The notes under the pieces: generated by a model
The model's input: the letters and a program-made list of their open reading frames with translations, nothing else
Database searches by the model: none
What the model was told of the DNA's origin: nothing
Assembly: GCA_012799255.1 (NCBI GenBank)
Contig: JAAZLQ010000007.1
Coordinates: 1 to 29,762 of the forward strand
Origin: Bacillota bacterium
Lineage (GTDB): Bacteria > Bacillota_G > Limnochordia > DTU010
Direction: 5' to 3'
Length of the DNA: 29,762 nt
Shown here: piece after piece, positions 1-9,120 of the stretch
Layout of the letters: the number at the start of each line of letters is the position of its first letter
Position numbering within the stretch: the first letter of the stretch is position 1
Position numbers and translations under genes: made by a program

Positions 1-389
1 GTGCGAAATGGGCAATCATAGTCTGCCATAAAAACTCGACCGATCAAGTTAATTACGGCCACCACTATACCTTCGGTACGGTGAATAAAAACAGAAGACC
101 CAGGAACCGAAGGAGGATAATTTGCTGGTCGCAAAATCCGTGGTTCCTCATTAATATATGTATACATTTCCTTTTGGTCCCAAATATGATTGCCACTAGT
201 AAGTACGTGAATACCCAAACCAAACAACTCTTCAGCCACTTTTCTGGTTAACCCGAAACCACCAGCCGCGTTCTCCCCATTAGCAATAATTAAGACGGGC
301 TGATACTTTTCCTTCAATTCAGGTAAGAACTGAGCAACAATATTGCGCCCTGGCCTGCCAAAAATGTCACCTAACATTAGTACATTCAT
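1..389 (-). CDS. ymdB: YmdB-type metallophosphoesterase, TIGR00282 family (partial, C-terminus outside window)
   Basis: The first 129 residues are present; the gene runs off the left edge. It starts MNVLMLGDIFGRPGR, followed by the family signature IIANGENAAGG (about residues 37-47) and GNHIWD (about 66-71). These supply the Asp, Asn, Glu and His metal ligands of the dinuclear phosphodiesterase site. In Bacillus subtilis YmdB is a phosphodiesterase affecting cyclic nucleotides, RNA turnover and the switch between motility and biofilm; that function is known for the family and not visible here. The ATG at 387-389 overlaps the stop of the upstream gene as ATGA, so translation is probably coupled. 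The rny-ymdB neighbourhood is conserved in Firmicutes, here with one extra gene between. Confidence 0.95.
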   Translation of the reverse strand, partial: MNVLMLGDIFGRPGRNIVAQFLPELKEKYQPVLIIANGENAAGGFGLTRKVAEELFGLGIHVLTSGNHIWDQKEMYTYINEEPRILRPANYPPSVPGSSVFIHRTEGIVVAVINLIGRVFMADYDCPFR

Positions 390-892
390 GTTTCACTCAC
401 CCCATTTGGCCTACTGAAAACCAAAACTCTGCCGTTTTCTCGAAAACCTGTTAGGCGTTCTAAGGGACGCCAAGCATTGGACGTTAGGAGGGACTCGATC
501 ACGGTATTCTGTTCTTCCGCATCTTCTTCTGCCATCTGTGGTCCTTCTAATAACACAGTATCTCCATAAAAATCCGTAATTAGCTCCACAATCAGTTTGA
601 GCTCTGGGAACGAAAGACTAGCGAAATCCCTAGTAACTTCAATCGTGGTTAACCGACTGTTCTCAATCGTCTTAAGTGAAGCTACTCCCACATCTCCTCC
701 ACTAAAGAGATGCAATGCTGCTAGATGGGACTCAAAATACCGGACAAATTCCTGGAAATCTCGGTTAGGATTCTTCAATAAGAATACTAGACGAATTGTC
801 TTTGATTCAGGCTCGTAGTGTACGGTACAAATCTGTGGAAATCTAATTAGAATTGAAACGAATAAATCTACATGATTGCCGTGACGATCCAT
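386..892 (-). CDS. Uncharacterised 168-residue protein between rny and ymdB
   Basis: I do not recognise this family. The ATG at 890-892 has a strong ribosome binding site (GGAGGA about 6 bases upstream), and the stop overlaps the ymdB start by 4 bases, so it is a real and probably translationally coupled gene. The product is soluble, with no signal peptide or membrane segment. It looks alpha/beta, with an acidic stretch near residues 119-130 (AEEDAEEQ) and a basic C-terminal part. The first 50 residues (for example VHYEPESKTIRLVFLL) have a beta-strand-rich pattern. It sits directly downstream of the rny terminator with no clear promoter of its own, suggesting expression by read-through from rny. 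Position suggests a role linked to RNase Y or YmdB; that is inference only. Confidence 0.85.
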   Translation of the reverse strand: MDRHGNHVDLFVSILIRFPQICTVHYEPESKTIRLVFLLKNPNRDFQEFVRYFESHLAALHLFSGGDVGVASLKTIENSRLTTIEVTRDFASLSFPELKLIVELITDFYGDTVLLEGPQMAEEDAEEQNTVIESLLTSNAWRPLERLTGFRENGRVLVFSRPNGVSET

Positions 893-917
893 ATAATGTC
901 TCCTCCATAGAACAGAC

Positions 918-949
918 CTAAAAAGACAAAACCAGGCAGCTGCCTGGTT
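918..949 (-). terminator. Rho-independent terminator after rny
   Basis: A perfect dyad (CCAGGCAGCTGCCTGG with flanking A and T runs, minimal AGCT loop) begins at the rny stop codon. Read on the minus strand it is followed by TTTTGTCTTTTT. No obvious promoter lies between it and the next gene, so it may act as a partial terminator that lowers expression of the downstream pair. Confidence 0.8.
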
Positions 950-2500
950 TTATTTTGCATAATCAACAGCACGAGTTTCACGAATCACAGTCACCTTGAT
1001 CTGACCGGGATACTCCAGTTCGGCTTCAATGCGCTTCACGATATCGCGGCTCAACTGCACCGCAGTTGCGTCATTGACACGATCCGGTTTAACCATAATG
1101 CGTACCTCGCGACCTGCTTGAATTGCGTAGGATTTTTCTACACCTTCAAAGGATGACGAAATTTCCTCTAACTTTTGCAGGCGTTTGATATAACTCTCAA
1201 GTGTTTCCCGACGAGCTCCAGGTCTTGCTGCTGATATAGAATCTGCAGCGGTCACCAGAACTGCTTCCACGCTCTCTGCCTCGTAGTCACCGTGGTGACA
1301 GGCCATGGCATGGATAACATCTTCATTTTCTTTGTACTTACGTAGAAGGTCAATCCCTATCTCAATATGGGTACCTTCCACCTCATGATCAACGGCCTTC
1401 CCGATATCGTGGAGTAAACCGGCGCGTTTGGCTAATCTGGCGTCAACGCCAAGTTCTGCAGCCATGATGCCAGCCAAGTGAGCTACTTCAACGGAGTGCT
1501 TCAATACATTTTGGCCATAGCTAGTTCGAAAACGTAGTCTTCCTAACAATTTGACAAGTTCGGGATGTAAACCATGTACATCGGCATCTAGAGTAGCTTG
1601 CTCTCCAGCATCTCGAATAACCGCATCCACTTCTTTGCGAGCTTTTTCAACCATTTCTTCGATGCGTGCTGGATGTATGCGACCATCTGCGATGAGACGT
1701 TCTAAAGCAATACGAGCAATTTCTCTTCGTACCGGGTCGAATCCCGAAAGAATCACAGCTTCAGGCGTGTCGTCAATGATTAAGTCAATACCTGTTAATG
1801 TTTCCAACGCTCGAATATTTCTGCCTTCGCGACCGATAATTCTTCCCTTCATATCATCATTAGGAAGTGCAACCACCGAAACGGTGGACTCGGCAACGTG
1901 ATCTGCTGCCGTTCGTTGAATCGCTAGGGAAATAATATCACGGGCCCTCTTTTCAGCTTCTTCCCGTGCTTGAGTCTCCAGTTCACGGATCATTATCGCA
2001 GTCTCATGTTTTACTTCGTCTCCCACCGTCTTTAGAATCAGCTCTCTAGCCTCTTCAGTCGTTAAGAGGGAGATTCTCTCGAGTTCTTGGCGCTGAGCAG
2101 CAAGTGTTTCATCTACTTCCATTTGCCGCTGTTCCACTTCGCGGTTCTTACGTTGCAAAGCTTCTTCCTTACGCTCCAGCGACTCGCTACGCTTATCCAA
2201 AGAATCTTCTTTCTGGGACAGTCTACGTTGGAACTGGTTCAATTCGGCACGCCTCTCCCTAGCTTCGCGCTCCATCTCGCTACGGGATTTATGAATCTCC
2301 TCCCGTGCCTCAACCAGTGCCTCACGCTTCTTAGTCTCAGCGTCACGCTCCGCTTCCTGCAGTATCCTCTTAGCTTCTTCTTCTGCAGAACGAATTGTTG
2401 CCTCTGCTGATAGTTTGCGCACAAAGTAGCCTGCTAGTAATGAAGCAACTGCGACTAACCCGTATTTAATTAACGCAATCAAAAGATCGATACTATTCAC
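950..2500 (-). CDS. rny: Ribonuclease Y
   Basis: Membrane-anchored endoribonuclease that starts mRNA decay in Firmicutes. Domains in order: an N-terminal membrane segment (about residues 7-28), a long charged coiled coil (about 30-200), a KH RNA-binding domain with [10 protein letters not shown] (about 219-228), then an HD domain with HDIGKA (about 364-369) giving the His-Asp metal site. The 516-residue length is normal for the family. The start is GTG at 2498-2500; the ribosome binding site GGAAGGAGGAG lies unusually close, so the exact start is slightly uncertain. It follows recA-recX, as in many Firmicutes, and is bracketed by hairpin terminators on both sides. Confidence 0.97.
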   Translation of the reverse strand: MNSIDLLIALIKYGLVAVASLLAGYFVRKLSAEATIRSAEEEAKRILQEAERDAETKKREALVEAREEIHKSRSEMEREARERRAELNQFQRRLSQKEDSLDKRSESLERKEEALQRKNREVEQRQMEVDETLAAQRQELERISLLTTEEARELILKTVGDEVKHETAIMIRELETQAREEAEKRARDIISLAIQRTAADHVAESTVSVVALPNDDMKGRIIGREGRNIRALETLTGIDLIIDDTPEAVILSGFDPVRREIARIALERLIADGRIHPARIEEMVEKARKEVDAVIRDAGEQATLDADVHGLHPELVKLLGRLRFRTSYGQNVLKHSVEVAHLAGIMAAELGVDARLAKRAGLLHDIGKAVDHEVEGTHIEIGIDLLRKYKENEDVIHAMACHHGDYEAESVEAVLVTAADSISAARPGARRETLESYIKRLQKLEEISSSFEGVEKSYAIQAGREVRIMVKPDRVNDATAVQLSRDIVKRIEAELEYPGQIKVTVIRETRAVDYAK

Positions 2501-2522
2501 CTCCTCCTTCCATTACCACTTT

Positions 2523-2556
2523 AGAAAAGAAAGCCGAGCCGCAACTCAGCTTTTTT
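2523..2556 (-). terminator. Terminator between recX and rny
   Basis: On the minus strand GCTGAG-ttgcgg-CTCGGC (one G-U pair) is followed by TTTCTTTTC. It lies about 80 bases after the recX stop and about 22 bases before the rny start. Since no convincing promoter fits between hairpin and rny, it either ends the recA transcript with some read-through or acts as a leader attenuator of rny. Confidence 0.6.
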
Positions 2557-2634
2557 CCGTGTTTGTGATCATTTCCTGTTTAGACTTTCCGTTTCGTTTT
2601 CGAATTAACTGGGCTACCACGTAAACAACCCACA

Positions 2635-3114
2635 TTAATTGTATTCGTTTTCTGGATCGCTGTCAAGCAATTCGCAAACGACTTGTTTGGCTATCTGCCC
2701 AGGGAAACCCCTCCGTTGAAGCAAAGAGTAGATTTTCCGAGTACGTGCCAATACATCTTCTCGTTGAAGACGACCTAAGCGTTGTGCGGCCAGGTTACGG
2801 GCAAGTTCATACTCCACATCTGGTGGATTTAGAACCTGATCAATATAGTTATCACTAATTCCTTTTGTTCCTAACTCCATGCGTAACAGATAGTTTCCCG
2901 TTGGGCGCTGTCGATTGCGATATTGCACGAAATTTCGTGCATAACGGAGATCATCTAAGTAGCCAAGGTGTTGCAGATAATCTATAGTTTCTTTAGTTTC
3001 CTCTGGAGAAAACCTGCGCTCTAAGCGTGTTTTTAGTTCATGTATACTGCGGTCCCGAACTGTCAGCAAGCGAATAGCCACAGCTTTAGGATCTTCATTC
3101 TTGTTCGCTTTCAA
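2635..3114 (-). CDS. recX: RecX, regulatory protein of RecA
   Basis: A 159-residue RecX-family protein. RecX binds RecA filaments and modulates recombinase activity. The typical three-helix repeats are visible: [19 protein letters not shown] near the N-terminus, then the hallmark [18 protein letters not shown] (about residues 45-62), then a repeat ending in [13 protein letters not shown]. The start is TTG at 3112-3114, supported by GAGGAG about 5 bases upstream; it lies inside the end of recA with a 20-base overlap, so recX is surely co-transcribed with and coupled to recA. Length is at the short end for the family. Confidence 0.93.
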   Translation of the reverse strand: MKANKNEDPKAVAIRLLTVRDRSIHELKTRLERRFSPEETKETIDYLQHLGYLDDLRYARNFVQYRNRQRPTGNYLLRMELGTKGISDNYIDQVLNPPDVEYELARNLAAQRLGRLQREDVLARTRKIYSLLQRRGFPGQIAKQVVCELLDSDPENEYN

Positions 3115-4132
3115 CTTGCTCCTCTACCTTTTCTACCTTTCTCGGATCAATTAAGCCCTTAGCGATCCTGACTTTTAACTCAATTTCATCGGTCAAGTCT
3201 GGGTGCTCACGCAGGAAAGCTTTAGCATTTTCGCGCCCTTGTCCCAAACGTAAATCACCATAGGAATACCAAGCGCCACTCTTGTTTACGATATCCAAGT
3301 CAGCAGCCAAATCCAGCACATCCCCATGCCGGGAAATTCCTTCTCCGTACATAATGTCAAACTCCGCTTCTTTAAAGGGGGGAGCCACCTTGTTTTTCAG
3401 TACCCGAACTCTAGTGCGATTACCGACTGGATCGTTACCTTGTTTAAGTGTTTCAATGCGTCTTATGTCCAGCCGGACAGAAGCATAAAACTTAAGTGCC
3501 CTTCCACCTGGAGTTGTCTCAGGATTACCGAACATAATACCTATTTTTTCACGCAACTGGTTTGTAAAAATCACCGTACACTGGGATTTTCCGATCGCTG
3601 CTGTGAGTTTACGCAATGCCTGCGACATTAAACGGGCTTGGAGACCAACATGGGAATCTCCCATTTCTCCTTCGATCTCTGCCCTAGGTACTAAGGCAGC
3701 AACCGAATCGACGACCACCACGTCAACTGCTCCACTACGTACCAAGTGTTCGGCAATTTCCAAAGCTTGTTCTCCGTGATCCGGCTGCGAGATGAGCAAG
3801 TTGTCAATGTCAACCCCAAGTTTGCGTGCATAACCTGGGTCTAAAGCATGTTCCGCATCAACCATAGCTGCAATACCACCAGACCTTTGCACTTCCGCCA
3901 TGATATGGAGGGCCAAGGTTGTCTTACCTGAAGATTCTGGTCCGTAAATCTCTATTACTCTGCCACGTGGAACCCCGCCCACTCCTAATGCGATATCTAA
4001 AGCCAAGGATCCTGTAGGTATTGCTTCCACTTGCAGTTTAGCTGTCTCGCCCAGTTTCATTATCGATCCCTTACCATATTGCTTTTCAATCTGCAATACA
4101 GCCCGATCTAAAGCTTTTTGTTTTTCGCTCAT
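3095..4132 (-). CDS. recA: RecA recombinase
   Basis: DNA strand-exchange ATPase and co-protease for LexA. A full-length 345-residue RecA: Walker [10 protein letters not shown] at about residues 64-72, a Walker B segment around [14 protein letters not shown], and the L2-region signature [21 protein letters not shown]. The acidic C-terminal tail ([12 protein letters not shown]) is typical. ATG at 4130-4132, with an AAAGGGG ribosome binding site a little far upstream (about 11 bases). A LexA-type operator sits 28-41 bases upstream of the start, so SOS control is expected. It is followed immediately by recX. Confidence 0.99.
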   Translation of the reverse strand: MSEKQKALDRAVLQIEKQYGKGSIMKLGETAKLQVEAIPTGSLALDIALGVGGVPRGRVIEIYGPESSGKTTLALHIMAEVQRSGGIAAMVDAEHALDPGYARKLGVDIDNLLISQPDHGEQALEIAEHLVRSGAVDVVVVDSVAALVPRAEIEGEMGDSHVGLQARLMSQALRKLTAAIGKSQCTVIFTNQLREKIGIMFGNPETTPGGRALKFYASVRLDIRRIETLKQGNDPVGNRTRVRVLKNKVAPPFKEAEFDIMYGEGISRHGDVLDLAADLDIVNKSGAWYSYGDLRLGQGRENAKAFLREHPDLTDEIELKVRIAKGLIDPRKVEKVEEQVESEQE

Positions 4133-4159
4133 TAAGTGATTCGCCCCTTTCCATTCATA

Positions 4160-4173
4160 AAAACAGATGTTCG
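4160..4173 (-). promoter_or_regulatory. LexA (DinR) SOS box upstream of recA
   Basis: On the minus strand the 14-mer CGAACATCTGTTTT matches the Gram-positive SOS consensus CGAAC-N4-GTTYG at all positions except the last. It lies 28-41 bases before the recA start, where a LexA operator is expected. The lexA gene is not in this window. Confidence 0.8.
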
Positions 4174-4282
4174 CCCATTAGCCATAGAAAAAGGAGAAAC
4201 CTGCCAAACAAGACCCAAAACGGATCATATTTAGCTCTCAGCGTCTCCCCGGAAAGCAGATATACCAACCTACCGTTGGACT

Positions 4283-5722
4283 TCAGTGGATTATTTCTAC
4301 ATCTTGATTGCTATTCCTGCCTTGCTCAAGAAATGTTCTCTGTAAAGAAAAGCTCATTCCCAGTCCGGTAACATGAACCCCATCAACCGCACGTAAAATG
4401 AGTCGTCCCTCTTCACTCGCTGCAAAGTAGAGTAAAGATAGACTGTAGGGTAACGGTTCTTTGCCTTGAAACCCTCGAATCCCGGCTGCACCAGTTGTTC
4501 CTGCGTTACTGTAAACGGTTCCTTCAACTTGCCTAACCCCCCAGAGGTGGGTATGACCATAAGCCACCACAGGGAACAAACCTGGCGTTAATTTTTCAGC
4601 CACCCGATGATTATGAACAAGAAAAATATCCGGTCGATCCTCTACTTGAGTCCATCTCCGGTTCAGTTCATTCACCATTTCCTCTAGTTCAGCGATGGAA
4701 GCAGGGGTCGGTAAGTAACTGTCAGCAACCAAGTCTCCAACACCTGCGATACGTAAACCGGCAACAGTGGTTTCTTCCCCGCTGACCACTTGAGCATTAG
4801 GAATCGCGTTCACCTTCCTGATTACTTCTGGCGAATCATGATTGCCTGATACGAACAAGTACGGAAGCCCTAGGGTCTCAATCCGTCTTGTAATTTCTGC
4901 CTCTAAGGCGGTTCCCCAGTCCGTCAGATCACCAGTATCAATGATGAAATCTACTGAGAAACTATCAATCACTTGAGTTGCAAAACTGTACGCGATGGGA
5001 TTGTTATGAATATCTGAGACGTGCAGGACCAAAACATCCGCTTCCACGAGCCCCAGGGGCCCCATTTCTTCCAACCGCTGTAAGGCCGCATAAAGATTAC
5101 TTGCCAGAGCCTGCACTCGACCTCCCAGTTCTTCCACTTGATCCAGCGCCTGCCAAGCGACATTTAAAACCCAAGGAGCAGCTTCGATCATGCCTTCGTA
5201 CTCCAAATCCTCAAACGCACCTATTACATAGGTTGTAGCAAGCATAATCGCAAGTATAAAAACTAGGGCACTACCCCCCAAACTCCCCCAGAATAACTGT
5301 TTTAGGTCACGGACTCCTAAAAAAAAGAGACCGAAGAGCGCTCCCGCACTGCCCAGTACCGCCAATCTAAGGACAAAAAAGACTAAGATCTGGGCAACAC
5401 CTCTCCTCAGTGTTTCCAAAACTGCCTCCGAATTGAGAGAGGGTGAAAACACCGTTTTACGTAACGAAGCAAGGTCCACGCTTCTCAACTCAACACTGAT
5501 TTGCAGCGGCACCCAATGCGTATTCGCCCGAACTTCTCCCACAGGCGGTATCACGACCCGGGTTTGTGGCGCAGGACTAAATCGTGCTTTAAGATTTACT
5601 AGGACAGAAAGCAATTGATAATCTGCAGTGGAAAAGAGATTGATAAATAAAAGAATACCTAGAAAAGCAAAAAGAACCGGTAGATACTTACGCCGGTTCT
5701 TTGTAAGATCTTGCATGTGCAT
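4283..5722 (-). CDS. Membrane-anchored metallophosphoesterase between cinA and recA
   Basis: A 479-residue calcineurin-like phosphoesterase. The C-terminal half has the complete metal-site motif set: DIH (about 237-239), GDLTDWG (about 264), GNHD (about 293-296), a VHNH motif and GHTH. The N-terminal part holds three predicted membrane segments (about 13-32, 112-137, 143-168) with a loop of about 75 residues after the first. Positive charges (KNRRK at the N-terminus, RDLKQ between segments 2 and 3) place the catalytic domain outside the cytoplasm by the positive-inside rule. The ATG at 5720-5722 overlaps the cinA stop (TGATG); a TTG one codon earlier is also possible. Substrate unknown; an envelope phosphoester or nucleotide is plausible. 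Confidence 0.88.
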   Translation of the reverse strand: MHMQDLTKNRRKYLPVLFAFLGILLFINLFSTADYQLLSVLVNLKARFSPAPQTRVVIPPVGEVRANTHWVPLQISVELRSVDLASLRKTVFSPSLNSEAVLETLRRGVAQILVFFVLRLAVLGSAGALFGLFFLGVRDLKQLFWGSLGGSALVFILAIMLATTYVIGAFEDLEYEGMIEAAPWVLNVAWQALDQVEELGGRVQALASNLYAALQRLEEMGPLGLVEADVLVLHVSDIHNNPIAYSFATQVIDSFSVDFIIDTGDLTDWGTALEAEITRRIETLGLPYLFVSGNHDSPEVIRKVNAIPNAQVVSGEETTVAGLRIAGVGDLVADSYLPTPASIAELEEMVNELNRRWTQVEDRPDIFLVHNHRVAEKLTPGLFPVVAYGHTHLWGVRQVEGTVYSNAGTTGAAGIRGFQGKEPLPYSLSLLYFAASEEGRLILRAVDGVHVTGLGMSFSLQRTFLEQGRNSNQDVEIIH

Positions 5723-6987
5723 CAATCCCCATTCTCATCAGAAGTTGCGCTGACCGTTTTCCACAGCAGTTGCAAAGCGGCTATGGCGGTACGGTTTTTG
5801 ACCACCTCTCGCGAACCTTTCCAAAGATGCTGCTGAACTATAGTATGACCTGCACGTGCCAAACTAATGTATACTAAACCAACAGGCTTTGCACTAGTAC
5901 CACCGCCTGGGCCGGCAATTCCGGTAACCGCTAGGCCAAAGTCTGTTCCAGCTCTTTGGCGAACACCCTCAGACATTTCTTTTGCGGTCTCAGCACTAAC
6001 TGCCCCAAACTGTTCGAGCGTTGCTTTCTTGACACCAAGATCTTCCTCTTTGGCTTGGTTGCTATAAACGACGTAACCACGCTCCAAGAATCCTGAACTA
6101 CCTGGAATATTCGTCAAACGGTGGCTAATCAGACCCCCAGTGCAAGATTCAGCTAGCGAAAGAGTTAATCCTTTAGCTAATAGTGCTTTGGCCACAACCT
6201 CTTCTAGTCGCTCCCCATCAATCCCATAGAGATAGTCCTTAGTACGTCGGCTAATTTCTTCTTCCAGGGGGGCTATCAGCTTTAAACCAGCCTCCCGTGA
6301 CATAGCTTTCGCACCGAGACGTACTCGCACTGTCCCCCCTGAGGCATAAAGAGCTAGGGTTGGATTAGTCTGATTATGAATCAGATCATCCAGCAGTTCA
6401 GCCAAACTGGACTCACCGATGCCAGTAAAATGTAGATTTCGAGTGACCAACACCTCCCCCGATCCACCCCGCATCAACTTGGGACTCACACTTTCGGAGA
6501 ACATGGTCCGCAACTCATGGGGAACACCTGGTAGAGCCACCACTACCTTACCGTTTCTCTCTAACCAAAAACCAGGTGCGGTACCCACAGAATTTGGGAG
6601 AATCTCACTCCCCTGCGGAAATAAAGCTTGTTTACGATTAGGAAGCGGCATGACATAAGACGAGCCATAACGTTCTTTAAACCATCTTTCAAGTTCGGCT
6701 AACACTTCCCCATTTTCTTGCAGGGGACTCTCGGTAGTTAAACTAACAGCTTCACGGGTCAAGTCGTCCTCAGTAGGTCCTAGACCACCGCTGATAATTA
6801 TTAGATCTGAGCGCCCGAGGGCCAGAGTCAATACCTCCTGAACGCGAACCAGATTGTCACCTACTGTGGATTTATAAAACACGTCTATCCCTAAATCAGC
6901 GAGACTACGTGCGATAAACGTAGCATTGGTATCCACTGTCTCACCCAGAAGCAACTCCGTTCCAACCATAACCAATTCTGCCCGCAT
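5722..6987 (-). CDS. cinA: CinA, competence/damage-inducible protein
   Basis: A 421-residue, two-domain CinA. The N-terminal MoaB-like (COG1058) domain begins with the signature VGTELLLGETVDTN and continues with SGGLGPTEDDLTREA. The C-terminal domain (about residues 260-410) carries SLAESCTGGLISHRLT and GIAGPGGGT, the nicotinamide-nucleotide amidase family pattern. In characterised relatives these act as ADP-ribose pyrophosphatase and NMN deamidase in pyridine nucleotide recycling. The ATG at 6985-6987 is preceded by GAGGTGA at good spacing. cinA next to recA is a conserved Firmicutes arrangement; here a phosphoesterase gene lies between the two. Confidence 0.97.
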   Translation of the reverse strand: MRAELVMVGTELLLGETVDTNATFIARSLADLGIDVFYKSTVGDNLVRVQEVLTLALGRSDLIIISGGLGPTEDDLTREAVSLTTESPLQENGEVLAELERWFKERYGSSYVMPLPNRKQALFPQGSEILPNSVGTAPGFWLERNGKVVVALPGVPHELRTMFSESVSPKLMRGGSGEVLVTRNLHFTGIGESSLAELLDDLIHNQTNPTLALYASGGTVRVRLGAKAMSREAGLKLIAPLEEEISRRTKDYLYGIDGERLEEVVAKALLAKGLTLSLAESCTGGLISHRLTNIPGSSGFLERGYVVYSNQAKEEDLGVKKATLEQFGAVSAETAKEMSEGVRQRAGTDFGLAVTGIAGPGGGTSAKPVGLVYISLARAGHTIVQQHLWKGSREVVKNRTAIAALQLLWKTVSATSDENGD

Positions 6988-7086
6988 ACACTCACCTCGT
7001 TATCAGAATTTTCTGTTCATATATTCCTTTTTGCGCTCATTTATGATATAGTAAGAATGTGCCCGGGGAGACTGAGGAGGCACATT

Positions 7087-8061
7087 ATGTCTAAAAATCG
7101 CTTCGGTTTTGTGTTGTTTATTACTCTGCTTCTCCTTCTAGCGTTTACAACTGCTTGCCTACAGTCACCACTCACTCAAACAACACCCCTGACAGTCATG
7201 GGAACCCTCGAAAGTAAGGAGAGCGATGTTGTGGAGGCACGCATCATCGTCAGCAGAGGAAATCACTTAGTGGAAACAACTGTCCCTGTTAACCACAACG
7301 AGTTTGAAGGCACAGTGAATCTACCTGTTGGCCAATGGGAACTCACAGTACTCCTGGTTGATGCCGATGGAATCGTACGTTTCCAAAGTAAGCCTCAGAG
7401 CACTCGGATTACCTTCAATGAACCCAGTATTGTCGAGCTAGTGCTGTATCCTGCAGCAGGCACTGTTACAGTCCGAATCGATCTAGAGAATTACATTTTC
7501 AGAAACGAGACCCTGCGGGCTAGGATTCATTTCGATGATGAAATCCACGAAGTAACCCGTAGCAGTTCTTCCGAGCCGCTTGAGAAAAAGATCGAAATGC
7601 TTCCCGGCAGCTATGAGTTTAAGATTGAGTTGTATACCGAGTCCTTCCGTGTAGGAGACCGCCTAGGACAGGGAGCTTGGAGAGTAATACACATAAGCGA
7701 AAACGAAGACCTGTTGATCACCTGGAGCCCGGATACAGAAGCACTGCAAATCTCAGGCCGAGTAGAGACTCTACTTCCGGCACCAGAAAACCTGATGATC
7801 GACTACTCTGAGGGCAGCATCGTTTTGACATGGGAGCCTGTCATTCATTGGGAAGTAACGGGGTACTTTCTATTTGCACAAAGCAGTCCCTTGGAGCGCT
7901 TTCAACTCCTAAATCCACTTCCCGTAGAAACAGCCAATTTCGTTCATGTTCTCGATTGGGATCCTCTCCCAACCGAGATTAGGTATGTGGTAGCCGCCGT
8001 TAGCTCAAGCGGTCTAGTTGGCTATTACTCTGAACCCCAAATGTGGCGACGAGATAATTAG
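7087..8061 (+). CDS. Secreted or lipid-anchored protein with a C-terminal fibronectin-III-like domain
   Basis: I do not recognise a named family. The start is the ATG at 7087, with GAGGAGG 6 bases upstream; an in-frame start 30 bases earlier lacks a binding site. The 324-residue product has a basic N-terminus, a strong hydrophobic core and then FTTAC, a possible lipobox (Cys at about residue 24), although Thr at -3 is unusual, so simple secretion is also possible. The mature part is beta-rich: two similar immunoglobulin-like segments (around LPVGQWELTVLL and LPGSYEFKIELY) are followed by a fibronectin-III-like domain starting PAPENLMIDYSEGSIVLTWE. It is a monocistronic gene, divergent from cinA, ended by its own terminator. 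Likely a surface or envelope protein. Confidence 0.82.
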   Translation: MSKNRFGFVLFITLLLLLAFTTACLQSPLTQTTPLTVMGTLESKESDVVEARIIVSRGNHLVETTVPVNHNEFEGTVNLPVGQWELTVLLVDADGIVRFQSKPQSTRITFNEPSIVELVLYPAAGTVTVRIDLENYIFRNETLRARIHFDDEIHEVTRSSSSEPLEKKIEMLPGSYEFKIELYTESFRVGDRLGQGAWRVIHISENEDLLITWSPDTEALQISGRVETLLPAPENLMIDYSEGSIVLTWEPVIHWEVTGYFLFAQSSPLERFQLLNPLPVETANFVHVLDWDPLPTEIRYVVAAVSSSGLVGYYSEPQMWRRDN

Positions 8062-8074
8062 CTACAACGCAGAA

Positions 8075-8104
8075 AAGGCATAGGTTGAGTCCTGTGCCTT
8101 TTTT
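8075..8104 (+). terminator. Terminator, probably bidirectional, between convergent genes
   Basis: AAGGCATAGG-ttgagt-CCTGTGCCTT (10 pairs including one G-U) is followed by TTTTTT on plus. On minus it is followed by TTTTCT, so it can serve both the FN3-domain gene and the convergent YuiD-like gene. Confidence 0.85.
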
Positions 8105-8111
8105 CCTTACG

Positions 8112-8579
8112 CTACAAACGCCAGAGAGCTATCACTATGCCTAAAAGTGCTCCTACCAGTACCTCGAATGGCGTATGACCAAGTAGCTCCCGTAAACGCT
8201 CCGGGTGAAGTTCTCTTCTATTTAAGTCTTCAATTATTGCATTGAGTACCCTGGCCTGTTTGCCAGCGGCCCTCCTAACTCCAGAAGCGTCATACATTAC
8301 AATCAAGGCAAAGACGGTAGCTAGGGCGAATATGGTAGAGTCGAATCCATCGAATAAGCCGATTCCTGTCGCTAGCGATGTTACAAACGCGCTATGTGAA
8401 CTGGGCATCCCACCCGGTTCAACCAACCGTCTAAAATTCAACTCTTTGGATACAAAAGCCCAAGAGATGATCTTTAAAATCTGAGCGATCGCCCAGGCCA
8501 GAATGGAAGTCATTAATACAGCGTTATTTGGAATTTGTCCTAAATGAGGTTGGGCATTAATTACCACCACCCCTTTCAT
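8112..8579 (-). CDS. Divergent PAP2 family membrane protein (YuiD/DUF212 type)
   Basis: A small integral membrane protein related to type-2 phosphatidic acid phosphatases. The signature GGMPSSHSAFVTSLATG gives the Ser-His of the PAP2 site, followed by a YDASGVRRAAGKQA motif that marks the YuiD subgroup, and LLGHTPFEVLVGALLGI near the C-terminus with another conserved His. Four to five membrane segments. The start is uncertain: ATG at 8579 gives 155 residues close to family length, ATG at 8609 adds 10 residues, and neither has a binding site. An AAAGGGGTGG stretch just inside would instead suit a GTG at 8567 or even an ATT at 8561. The substrate is probably a lipid phosphate; this subgroup has no firmly established function that I know. 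Confidence 0.9.
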   Translation of the reverse strand: MKGVVVINAQPHLGQIPNNAVLMTSILAWAIAQILKIISWAFVSKELNFRRLVEPGGMPSSHSAFVTSLATGIGLFDGFDSTIFALATVFALIVMYDASGVRRAAGKQARVLNAIIEDLNRRELHPERLRELLGHTPFEVLVGALLGIVIALWRL

Positions 8580-8621
8580 ATAGCGTAAACTTAGGAATAG
8601 GATGATCATGGAGGGATGAAT

Positions 8622-9077
8622 ATGGCCTCAATATCCTCAGTATTACCCTTGTTGATCGTTTTTGTAGTTGCGCTCTTGACAAAGAACAATCTGCTCGGTG
8701 CAGCCGCTGCCATAGTCTTCTTCTTAGATTTAATGCGACTAAATCGGTTTTTTCCTATGATTCAAACACGTGGGTTGGAGGCGGGTTTACTCTTTTTGAC
8801 AATAGCACTATTAGTTCCTTTCGCCAACGGCCAAATATCTTTAAAGAACCTGGCAACCTCACTGTTTAGCCCGGTTGGTGTATTGGCAGTGATAGGAGGC
8901 ATTATTGGAGCATACCTCAATAGCCAAGGCTTGGATCTTATGGCCGTAGAACCTACCATTATACCAGGCATTTTGATCGGAGTTATGCTTAGTGTTTCCT
9001 TTTTCGGTGGTGTCTCAGTTGGCCCTATCATGGCAGCAGGAATCACTGCACTATTGGTTAAGCTCTTGATTCGTTAA
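8622..9077 (+). CDS. DUF441 family membrane protein (YeaL type)
   Basis: A 151-residue, very hydrophobic protein with about four membrane segments. The family pattern is visible in LLTKNNLLGAAAAIVFFLDL near the start, the middle VGVLAVIGGIIGAYLNSQGL, and the C-terminal PTIIPGILIGVMLSVSFFGG. The start is the second of two nearby ATGs (8622), since GGAGGG sits 6 bases before it but touches the first one (8616). It is divergent from the YuiD-like gene with almost no space between them, so their promoters must lie within each other's coding or leader sequence. Function unknown in the family; a transporter-like role is often assumed. Confidence 0.9.
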   Translation: MASISSVLPLLIVFVVALLTKNNLLGAAAAIVFFLDLMRLNRFFPMIQTRGLEAGLLFLTIALLVPFANGQISLKNLATSLFSPVGVLAVIGGIIGAYLNSQGLDLMAVEPTIIPGILIGVMLSVSFFGGVSVGPIMAAGITALLVKLLIR

Positions 9078-9120
9078 TCCGTTACCTTCTGATTATAACA
9101 GGTTAAAATCGGAGGAACAA

